A DNA stretch of 11,688 nt from an uncultured Clostridia bacterium (GTDB lineage: Bacteria; Bacillota; Clostridia; Christensenellales; Borkfalkiaceae). The notes beneath the pieces are model-generated. The model was not told where the DNA came from and did no database searches. It saw only the letters and a list, made by a program, of their open reading frames with translations. Both the position numbers and the translations under genes were made by a program. Positions 1-4,856 of the stretch are shown in pieces. Numbering within the stretch: the first letter of the stretch is position 1; every line of letters begins with the position of its first letter. Location: the NCBI GenBank assembly GCA_905235765.1, contig CAJOMM010000049.1, forward strand, positions 1-11,688, given 5' to 3'.

Positions 1-259
1 TATAAGAAAGCGCCGCGGTTAATGCCGCTAAAACGTAGGAGATTAAAAACGCCAGCACGCTCCTTAAAAACGTGGAAAAAAACGCGACGTAAAACTCTTG
101 GCTTTTTAAAAGCCTGAAGGCGGCGATAAATGTATCGCCGACCGAAGGCAGAATGTATTCGCTGTCCACGGCTTTCGCCGCCGCCGCCCACAAAAGTATA
201 ATTATTCCGACGGTAATTAACGGCAGAATAATATTTAAAATTCTATCTGTTTTTTTCAA
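1..259 (-). CDS. ABC transporter permease, SsuC/TauC-like (partial, N-terminal part)
   Basis: This is the membrane subunit of the importer whose binding protein is encoded just upstream. About 86 residues are visible before the window edge. The N-terminus reads LKKTDRILNIILPL, followed by one hydrophobic segment (residues about 7-25), then a stretch containing EYILPSVGDTF. That last part resembles the '-YVLPSP-' region after the first helix of nitrate/sulfonate/taurine-type permeases. A second helix begins near residue 64 (RSVLAFLISYVLAA). The start is uncertain. I chose the TTG at 259, 4 nt after the binding-protein stop; a TTG at 271 would add LRKT and overlap the upstream gene by 8 nt. An in-frame stop lies a little further upstream, so one of these rare starts must be used. 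Neither has a clear SD, which suggests translational coupling. The ATPase gene is expected beyond the window. The substrate cannot be told. Confidence 0.8.
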   Translation of the reverse strand, partial: MKKTDRILNIILPLITVGIIILLWAAAAKAVDSEYILPSVGDTFIAAFRLLKSQEFYVAFFSTFLRSVLAFLISYVLAALTAALSY

Positions 260-263
260 CGTT

Positions 264-1256
264 TTACGCAAAGAAATCGTCGCTTACCGCGTTTGCGGAA
301 GCCTGGTTAATACCTATAATTTTATCCAAATAGTCTTTTACGGAATTTTTTGCAGCTTCTCCGCTTTCCCAGTAAATTTTGCAATTATCTATAACCTTTC
401 CGTTGAGGTTTTTCGCGGTAAAAGAAGGCGGAAAACCATCAACAAGCACGCTTTCTATAGCCGTTACCGCGCTTTCGGGGTTTTCTTTAAGCCAGGAAAC
501 GCCGCCGTTGAATTTTTCGGATATATTATTTATAAGATCAGGATATTTAGCGATGATATCCTCTTTGACCATCATAACCGCCTGCGGATACGCGGCGCTT
601 TCGTTGTAAAGTTCTTGCAAATCGAGAGCGTATTTAAAACTCGAATCCAGCGCTGTAAGTCTGTTTGCAGCAGGTTCTGGCAGAAGTCCTACGCTGACCT
701 TGTTTTGGCGCAGCGCCGGAATAAGTTCGCTGCCGTCCGAATAGCCTTTAAGGGCGACTTTCCCGTTTATAGCGGTATCGCTCTCTTCGTAATCTATTCC
801 GTTGGCTTCGAGAATCGCCTTAAACGTAAGTCCGGGGACGTTCGCGATATTTATAACGCCCACCACCTTTCCTACGAGATCGTTAAGCGAAAGATTTTCC
901 TTTGCCATTATATAAAGGTTGCCGTGAGTTACCACCGCCGCCATTTTATATTTCTTTACCGAGTATAATTTAGAAGCCGCGTTTATAGGCATAACTATTA
1001 TATCGCCGGTGCCGTCCCGCATAAAATCCGCGATATTTGCGGAAGATACAACCTTATAATTCATATCGGCGTTTGTACCGAAGTCCTCTTTTCCGTTTAT
1101 AAAAGAGGCTAACGCAAGCGCCGGCGCGCCGTCCGGCGCAACGACCGAAAGCGTGGGAGCGTCGCCGTCATTTTTATCGGTTTTTCCGCAACTAACGAAA
1201 AAAGCGGAAATCAAAAATAGCGATAAAGCGAGCAAAAGCGTCAAAAATTTTTTCAT
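264..1256 (-). CDS. ABC transporter substrate-binding lipoprotein (nitrate/sulfonate/bicarbonate-like family)
   Basis: A 330-residue extracytoplasmic solute receptor, probably lipid-anchored. The N-terminus MKKFLTLLLALSLFLISAFF is a signal peptide ending at Cys23 (FVSC-G), a lipobox. The mature part begins with LSVVAPDGAPALALA and continues with segments typical of SsuA/TauA/NMT1-like type 2 periplasmic folds: a 'GDIIVMP' strand, 'LVGKVVGV', and a 'VSVGLLPEPAANRL' segment. Length fits the family. The ATG at 1256 follows a strong SD (GGAGG, 5 nt upstream). The permease gene follows within 4 nt. A promoter and a leader with terminator and antiterminator precede the gene, so expression is probably controlled by premature termination. 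The ligand is not predictable by eye; sulfonates, thiamine precursors and other small metabolites are all used by this family. Confidence 0.9.
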   Translation of the reverse strand: MKKFLTLLLALSLFLISAFFVSCGKTDKNDGDAPTLSVVAPDGAPALALASFINGKEDFGTNADMNYKVVSSANIADFMRDGTGDIIVMPINAASKLYSVKKYKMAAVVTHGNLYIMAKENLSLNDLVGKVVGVINIANVPGLTFKAILEANGIDYEESDTAINGKVALKGYSDGSELIPALRQNKVSVGLLPEPAANRLTALDSSFKYALDLQELYNESAAYPQAVMMVKEDIIAKYPDLINNISEKFNGGVSWLKENPESAVTAIESVLVDGFPPSFTAKNLNGKVIDNCKIYWESGEAAKNSVKDYLDKIIGINQASANAVSDDFFA

Positions 1257-1275
1257 AATTCCTCCATTTCAACCT

Positions 1276-1312
1276 AAAAGAAACTCCCTTTGCCAAACTT
1301 AAGCAAAGGGAG
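1276..1312 (-). terminator. Intrinsic terminator in the leader of the binding-protein operon
   Basis: On the minus strand a perfect 10-bp stem, CTCCCTTTGC (1312-1303) with GCAAAGGGAG (1293-1284), encloses a 9-nt loop and is followed by TTTCTTTT (1283-1276). It lies between a promoter and the SD of the binding-protein gene, so it acts as an attenuator rather than an end-of-operon terminator. Its 5' arm can also pair with an earlier GCAAAGGG at 1362-1355. Confidence 0.85.
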
Positions 1313-1400
1313 GAACGCATATAAATAAGGCTTGCGCCTTAAATCCGTATTTACCCCTTTGCCGTCAGGAAATACCTTTCGGTTCAGGTTTATTTTTCAC
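1313..1400 (-). promoter_or_regulatory. Structured 5' leader, candidate riboswitch or attenuator aptamer (class not identified)
   Basis: This is the RNA between the mapped promoter and the attenuator hairpin. Visible elements in RNA order are: an AAAUAA segment that can close with UUAUUU near 1325-1320; a small ACC-GAAA-GGU hairpin (1383-1374); GUAUUU pairing with AAAUAC around a GACGGCAAAG core; and a UAAGGC-GCAA-GCCUUA hairpin (about 1342-1327). The GCAAAGGG at 1362-1355 repeats the 3' arm of the downstream terminator and can take its partner strand, so the two structures are mutually exclusive. I looked for TPP (CUGAGA core), SAM-I, c-di-GMP, guanidine and fluoride signatures and did not find a convincing match. 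That it senses a ligand is inference. Confidence 0.55.
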
Positions 1401-1401
1401 T

Positions 1402-1430
1402 ATTGTAACTTATTTTATGATATTTGTCAA
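1402..1430 (-). promoter_or_regulatory. Promoter of the substrate-binding protein operon
   Basis: A perfect -35 TTGACA (1430-1425), a 17-nt spacer and a -10 TACAAT (1407-1402) form a vegetative (SigA-type) promoter. It begins only 7 nt past the spoIIID stop codon. Initiation would fall near 1395, giving a leader of about 140 nt. Confidence 0.85.
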
Positions 1431-1437
1431 TAAAAAT

Positions 1438-1692
1438 TCAGTCTTTTTTGTTCATATATTTTTCCTTGGTGGCTTCACCGCCGCGGATGTGCCGTTCGGA
1501 AAGGTTTTTGTCGAGGACTAATCTCACGCGCTCGTACAATTCTTTGTCTATGTAATAAAGTCTTTCGGTAACGTCTTTGTGCACGGTGGATTTGGAATAC
1601 AGAAACACGGAAGCCGCTTTTCTGACAGTCGCCCCCGTCTCCGCTATGTAATACGCTTCGTCAAGGATCCTGTCGGTTATATCTTCTCGCAA
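1438..1692 (-). CDS. spoIIID: Stage III sporulation transcriptional regulator SpoIIID
   Basis: An 84-residue DNA-binding protein of the mother cell. In spore formers SpoIIID activates or represses many SigE-dependent genes and helps the switch to SigK. The helix-turn-helix spans about residues 22-43 and carries the family's hallmark SKSTVHKDVTERL (33-45). The conserved basic C-terminal segment RHIRGGEATKEKY (67-79) is also present. The length matches the family (about 80-95). The start is TTG at 1692; no ATG is available, and an AAAGGAGG SD lies 8 nt upstream. The gene stands alone, after plsC and before a separately promoted transport operon. A SigE-like promoter and a 12-bp inverted repeat cover its start region. 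Confidence 0.95.
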   Translation of the reverse strand: MREDITDRILDEAYYIAETGATVRKAASVFLYSKSTVHKDVTERLYYIDKELYERVRLVLDKNLSERHIRGGEATKEKYMNKKD

Positions 1693-1724
1693 TGTATTAT
1701 CCTCCTTTTATCGGATAATACATT
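1691..1724. repeat. 12-bp perfect inverted repeat over the spoIIID start region
   Basis: On the minus strand AATGTATTATCC (1724-1713) and GGATAATACATT (1702-1691) are perfect inverted copies with a 10-nt gap, GATAAAAGGA. The left arm overlaps the likely -10 element. The right arm covers part of the SD and the first two bases of the TTG start. Because transcription probably starts within or after the left arm, a DNA operator for a dimeric regulator is more likely than an RNA hairpin. Confidence 0.6.
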
Positions 1725-1743
1725 TTATTTTCCGTAACTACAA
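1715..1743 (-). promoter_or_regulatory. Alternative SigA-like promoter of spoIIID
   Basis: TTGTAG (1743-1738), a 17-nt spacer and TATTAT (1720-1715) form a possible vegetative promoter overlapping the SigE-like one. Its -10 lies inside the left arm of the inverted repeat, which is where a repressor would block it. It may be chance in AT-rich DNA. Confidence 0.35.
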
Positions 1744-1750
1744 AATATTC
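1722..1750 (-). promoter_or_regulatory. SigE-like promoter of spoIIID
   Basis: GAATATT (1750-1744) matches the SigE -35 consensus KMATATT at all seven positions. After a 14-nt spacer, AATAAAAT (1729-1722) matches the -10 consensus CATACAHT at six of eight. Known spoIIID genes are SigE-dependent, so site and gene support each other. Initiation would fall near 1715. Confidence 0.6.
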
Positions 1751-1760
1751 TTATTTTCGA

Positions 1761-2474
1761 CTACGATTGGCACTCTTCAAGTTTTTGCCTTACGCGGTCG
1801 CTTATTTCGTGCGAAGAAAGACCGTTAAATTCTTCCGGCATAATAACCTCTACTATATCGAGAGTTATATGAGTCCTTAAAAACGGCGCTCTTTTATGGA
1901 CCTTTTCCGTTCCGCTTATATGACCTACAACTATCGGGCATTGCGCCTTTTGAGCAATCTTAAAAACTCCGTCGTGAAATTCCAGCATCTCTTCGCTTTT
2001 ACTTCTTTTCCCCTCGGGGTACACGCCGACGGAAACCTCTCCGCTTTTTATAAGCGTTGCCGCGCGGTTAAGCGTCTTTATGGCGTTTTTGGGGTTTTCC
2101 CTGTCTATTGCCATACAACAGCATCTTTTAGCCATCTTTCCGAAAACGGGTATCTTTAAGTTTTCCGGCTTTGAAATAAACGCCAATCCTTTATTGAGTT
2201 TAAGATTTACTATAAACGGGTCGTAATTGGAACGATGATTGCCGACGAAAAGATAATTTTCTTTGAGGCTATCGACCTTGTCGCCGTTTTTCAGCGTTAT
2301 TTTCAGGTTGGAAAAAAACATCGCTATCTTTACGTGCAAAATATAGACGAAAAGGAACAATTTGTTCTGTTTATCGTATTCCTCCGCCCTTACCGTAAGC
2401 GATAAAATAAATGCGAACAGCAAATCGAGTACTATAATACCGATAATCCCCAAAAATATATATAACGCAATCAT
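1761..2474 (-). CDS. plsC: 1-acyl-sn-glycerol-3-phosphate acyltransferase (PlsC family)
   Basis: A 237-residue membrane-bound acyltransferase that probably adds the second acyl chain to lysophosphatidate, giving phosphatidate for membrane lipids. A long N-terminal hydrophobic segment (residues about 2-28) anchors it. The catalytic NHX4D motif is NHRSNYD (79-85). The acceptor-phosphate motif is PEGKRS (153-158), and a third conserved block reads CCMAIDRE (119-126). Length is usual for the family. The ATG at 2474 has a purine-rich GAGGATAGG SD just upstream. The gene has its own consensus promoter, which starts at the yihY stop codon, so it is likely expressed alone in growing cells. Other acyl acceptors cannot be excluded for individual PlsC-family proteins. 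Confidence 0.92.
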   Translation of the reverse strand: MIALYIFLGIIGIIVLDLLFAFILSLTVRAEEYDKQNKLFLFVYILHVKIAMFFSNLKITLKNGDKVDSLKENYLFVGNHRSNYDPFIVNLKLNKGLAFISKPENLKIPVFGKMAKRCCCMAIDRENPKNAIKTLNRAATLIKSGEVSVGVYPEGKRSKSEEMLEFHDGVFKIAQKAQCPIVVGHISGTEKVHKRAPFLRTHITLDIVEVIMPEEFNGLSSHEISDRVRQKLEECQS

Positions 2475-2500
2475 ATCCTATCCTCAACAAAATCAGGTAA

Positions 2501-2529
2501 ATTATATAACGCCAAAGCGACAAAGTCAA
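2501..2529 (-). promoter_or_regulatory. Promoter of plsC
   Basis: TTGACT (2529-2524), a 17-nt spacer and a perfect TATAAT (2506-2501) sit 27 nt before the plsC start. The -35 element overlaps the yihY stop codon (2528-2526), so coding and promoter sequence share bases. Confidence 0.85.
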
Positions 2530-3302
2530 GCGGCGCGGTAAAAATAAGACTTTTTGCTCGTCGCAACGCCCAAAACCAGCCCCAACATAAGAATATATAC
2601 CCAAAGCAAAAAAACGAAGGCGGTGGCGAGAGTTCCGTAAAAAGCGTTAAACCCAGAGAAAAATCTCAGATATAAAGAAAATCCTATAGTTCCTAAAACC
2701 ATTACGGCGACGGAAATAAAACTTCCGAAAGCGGCGTCGGAATTATCTATCTTTATCGGGCTGACGAATTTATTAAGCAAAACGACGATGAAAAAACACG
2801 AGACAATTACAACGGCAAACGCCGCTACCGTAAGCGCGGCTCGCTTTGCCGAACCGAAAAGCAACGACAATAAAAAGCGTTCAAACGCAAACAAAAAGGC
2901 TGTCGCAAGAAATACGCAGAAAAGGATTCCGAAGGCGATCATCGCCCATATTCGCCTTAAAAAACCGTTCTTGTTTTTTCTCTTTACGCCGTAGATATAT
3001 TCTCCGTCCACGCAAGTCTGATGCAAAGCGGATCCCGAAAAAAGTATGCTGATAATGAAAAAAACGGTAACGCCGCTACCTGCGTTACCCGCCGTTTTGA
3101 CAACCGCCTCGCCGATTTCTTTATATTCTTTAGGCAAACTCAAAACGAGTTCTTCGGTAAGATCCACCCCGAAAACCGCAAATGCGGAGATGAGAAGAAA
3201 CGCCGTCGGAAGAAGCGCGTTCAGAAAATAAAAAACCCACGCTCCTGCGACCGTTGTAATTCTTATGGTCTTCAGATCGTCGTAAAAAATCGGCTTTTTC
3301 AT
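2526..3302 (-). CDS. YihY/BrkB family inner-membrane protein
   Basis: A 258-residue polytopic membrane protein. About six hydrophobic segments are visible, at residues about 20-44, 77-93, 118-140, 156-178, 190-213 and 220-246. The C-terminal helix pair, FNAFYGTLATAFVFLLWVYI (218-237), is the hallmark of the YihY/BrkB family, where the typical form is 'N-x-YGS-L-x-(6)-LLWLY'. The family was once called ribonuclease BN, but that assignment is wrong; its function is not settled. This copy is a little shorter than usual, near 260-300 residues, and divergent at the N-terminus. The ATG at 3302 has no good SD. It lies 35 nt after fruK with no terminator between, so it is probably co-transcribed with fruK. 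Confidence 0.82.
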   Translation of the reverse strand: MKKPIFYDDLKTIRITTVAGAWVFYFLNALLPTAFLLISAFAVFGVDLTEELVLSLPKEYKEIGEAVVKTAGNAGSGVTVFFIISILFSGSALHQTCVDGEYIYGVKRKNKNGFLRRIWAMIAFGILFCVFLATAFLFAFERFLLSLLFGSAKRAALTVAAFAVVIVSCFFIVVLLNKFVSPIKIDNSDAAFGSFISVAVMVLGTIGFSLYLRFFSGFNAFYGTLATAFVFLLWVYILMLGLVLGVATSKKSYFYRAA

Positions 3303-3337
3303 AACGACAGTCTGCGCCGTTACGGAATTTTTATACC

Positions 3338-4267
3338 CTAAAGTTTCACCGGCTGTATTTTGGAATAAATTTCCTTATATTTATCCTTATAAAAAAGGTT
3401 AGTGCCGCTGGTTGTAACCGCGGCGGTACCTGCGGCGACGGCTTCCTTTAATATTTCACGCATAGATACGCCGTTATAAATAGCTACGGCTGCCGCGGCG
3501 ACCATACTGTCCCCTGCGCCTACGGTGGAATTTACCGCGACCGAAGCGGTTTTACAAAAATAACTGTCTACGCCGTCGGTAAGAACCGCCCCTTCCGTTC
3601 CCATAGAAGTCAGAACGTATTTTACACCCTTATCAAGATACTTTGCGGAAGCCTTTATTACGTCGTTAAAGTCGTTTATTTTTGTTTCGGCATAGCTTTC
3701 CAATTCTTTGATATTAGGCTTTACCATATATATCTCTCGCGCGGAAACGGCGGCAAGCATATTGTCTTTTTCCGCGTCCACTATAACTTTTACCCTTTGC
3801 GGAATATTGATTAGCGCTTTTCCGTAGAACTCCGGAGAAACGCCTTTCGGCAGACTTCCGCCCATGACCGCGATATCCGCACCGCTCGACAGCGCGGCGA
3901 TCTTATCGAGAAGCGCGTTTTGTTTGTCAAGAGTCACGTTTTCGCCGCGGTCGTTTATCTCGGTGAGCATACTGCGTTTATCTATAATCTTATAATTTAC
4001 CCTTGCGGAACCGTCGCAAACTACGAAGTCGGTCTCCACCCCTTCTTTCCCCAAAACCTGGTTAAACATCCGCTCGTGATCCGCAAACATAAAACCTGTC
4101 GCAACGCATTTCTCTTCAAGCCTTGCGACGCCTATCGCAACGTTCAAAGCCTTTCCCGAATAGGTCTCCACTTTGTTATGTATTCTGTTTAACATGCCTA
4201 CGTTAAGACTGTCTAATTCTATAGTGCAGTCGATGCTCGGGTTAGGACAAATCGTAAGTATCATCAA
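3338..4267 (-). CDS. fruK: 1-phosphofructokinase / PfkB-family hexose-phosphate kinase
   Basis: A 309-residue cytoplasmic ribokinase-fold kinase, most likely phosphorylating fructose 1-phosphate to fructose 1,6-bisphosphate (related enzymes use tagatose 6-phosphate). Family marks in order are the N-terminal NPSID (9-13), the substrate-binding glycine motif as SGKALN (37-42), GGSLP (136-140), KPN (183-185), and the ATP/anion-hole motif NSTVGAGDS (246-254) with Asp253 as the catalytic base. The usual first motif is GGKGIN, so the second and fourth glycines are changed here, while Lys and Asn remain. The ATG at 4267 follows a GGAGG SD. No PTS fructose transporter or DeoR-type regulator is next to it, which is unusual because fruK commonly sits in a fruRKA operon. 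A promoter and a palindrome precede it. Confidence 0.85.
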   Translation of the reverse strand: MMILTICPNPSIDCTIELDSLNVGMLNRIHNKVETYSGKALNVAIGVARLEEKCVATGFMFADHERMFNQVLGKEGVETDFVVCDGSARVNYKIIDKRSMLTEINDRGENVTLDKQNALLDKIAALSSGADIAVMGGSLPKGVSPEFYGKALINIPQRVKVIVDAEKDNMLAAVSAREIYMVKPNIKELESYAETKINDFNDVIKASAKYLDKGVKYVLTSMGTEGAVLTDGVDSYFCKTASVAVNSTVGAGDSMVAAAAVAIYNGVSMREILKEAVAAGTAAVTTSGTNLFYKDKYKEIYSKIQPVKL

Positions 4268-4275
4268 AAGCCTCC

Positions 4276-4295
4276 TACCGCAAAAATTTGCGGTA
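4276..4295. repeat. 20-bp palindrome directly upstream of the fruK ribosome binding site
   Basis: Nine-base arms TACCGCAAA and TTTGCGGTA are perfect inverted copies around a central AA. The right edge on the minus strand abuts the GGAGG SD. It lies about 55-70 nt downstream of the predicted transcription start. It could be a downstream operator for a dimeric repressor, or fold in RNA as ACCGCA-(6 nt)-UGCGGU next to the SD. It is not an intrinsic terminator, as no U-tract follows. Confidence 0.6.
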
Positions 4296-4354
4296 ATATT
4301 AAAGCGGCGTAACAGAAAGCAAGCTCTAATCTTTTCTCACAATCCGCCTTTTAC

Positions 4355-4383
4355 ATTATACTATAAAGCCCCGCATAATTCAA
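4355..4383 (-). promoter_or_regulatory. Promoter of fruK (and probably yihY)
   Basis: TTGAAT (4383-4378), a 17-nt spacer and a perfect TATAAT (4360-4355) form a SigA-type promoter. Initiation near 4348 gives a leader of about 80 nt that contains the 20-bp palindrome. Confidence 0.8.
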
Positions 4384-4399
4384 CTGTTTTTAAAAATTT

Positions 4400-4765
4400 T
4401 CAATCCCGAAAGCCGTCGTCATCATCGAAGCCGATATCGTCCACCATATTTTTTGGCGGCGGACACGGCAAGCTTTTTGGCGGTTTGTTACAGCCGCACC
4501 CGTTATTCGGCGGACACCCTCTTCTTCCGCCCGTATTTACGAGTATCACGTCTCCGCCTATTTTTACGATATTTCTGTCCTCGATAAAAATTTGCGAGTG
4601 GCAAAAAATACCGAAAATCCCTTTGCCTTTCGCCCCCCTTACGGCTATACCTTTCATAATCCCTCTCGGAAATTCTATCCGTATATCTATGGGTTTTCCG
4701 AAAGACATGCCGTCCACTATGTTTATAACTTCTCGTTTTTTGAGATCGCTAAATGATAATACCAT
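4400..4765 (-). CDS. YlmC/YmxH-family PRC-barrel protein with Cys/Pro/Asp-rich C-terminal tail
   Basis: A 121-residue protein. Residues 1-77 form a PRC-barrel of the YlmC/YmxH type: it opens MVLSFSDLKKREVINIVDG, has a 'FGKPIDIRIEF' strand, and ends 'IEDRNIVKIGGDVILVN', like the family's 'IPWSQIKKIGEDVILVD'. The family is common in spore formers and is annotated as sporulation-related, but its molecular role is unknown. Members usually end near residue 80-95. Here an extra tail (78-121) is rich in Gly, Pro and Cys (Cys84, 90, 92, 101) and ends in the acidic DDIGFDDDDGFRD. The ATG at 4765 fits the domain start; an in-frame extension to 4900 would run through the fumC terminator and was rejected. 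The SD is weak. No convincing promoter was found in the 45 nt after the terminator, although a poor SigE-like -10 (CATATTGT) is present. Confidence 0.8.
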   Translation of the reverse strand: MVLSFSDLKKREVINIVDGMSFGKPIDIRIEFPRGIMKGIAVRGAKGKGIFGIFCHSQIFIEDRNIVKIGGDVILVNTGGRRGCPPNNGCGCNKPPKSLPCPPPKNMVDDIGFDDDDGFRD

Positions 4766-4801
4766 ACTTAACAATATGCAAAAAACGTCGAAAGATAGTA
4801 C

Positions 4802-4843
4802 AAAAAAATAAAAATTGCGAGGCGGAATCGCCTCGCAATTTTT
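4802..4843 (-). terminator. Terminator of the nfnA-nfnB-fumC operon
   Basis: A perfect 15-bp stem, AAAAATTGCGAGGCG paired with CGCCTCGCAATTTTT, with a 4-nt loop (4825-4828), begins 13 nt after the fumC stop. On the minus strand it is followed by ATTTTTTT. The A-rich flank means it could also work on the plus strand, but no plus-strand gene uses it. Confidence 0.92.
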
Positions 4844-4856
4844 GTTTACGTTCGTT

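Noticed and set aside
153..968. 271-codon plus-strand open frame opposite the binding-protein gene
   Set aside because: It is antisense to a well-supported lipoprotein gene, has no SD or recognisable domain, and has the composition of a reverse-frame shadow.
1320..1400. Guanidine-II (mini-ykkC) or TPP riboswitch before the binding-protein operon
   Set aside because: Only one ACGG-like loop is present and the paired stems are too short for guanidine-II. The CUGAGA and CCUGAU core of TPP aptamers is absent in the right order.
2371..2604. 77-codon minus-strand frame overlapping the yihY end and plsC start
   Set aside because: It spans the plsC promoter and parts of two real genes in a different frame, with no SD and no family match.
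4173..4811. 212-codon plus-strand open frame across ylmC and the fruK leader
   Set aside because: It runs antisense through a conserved PRC-barrel gene, a promoter and a palindrome, and its protein is low in complexity and unlike any family I know.
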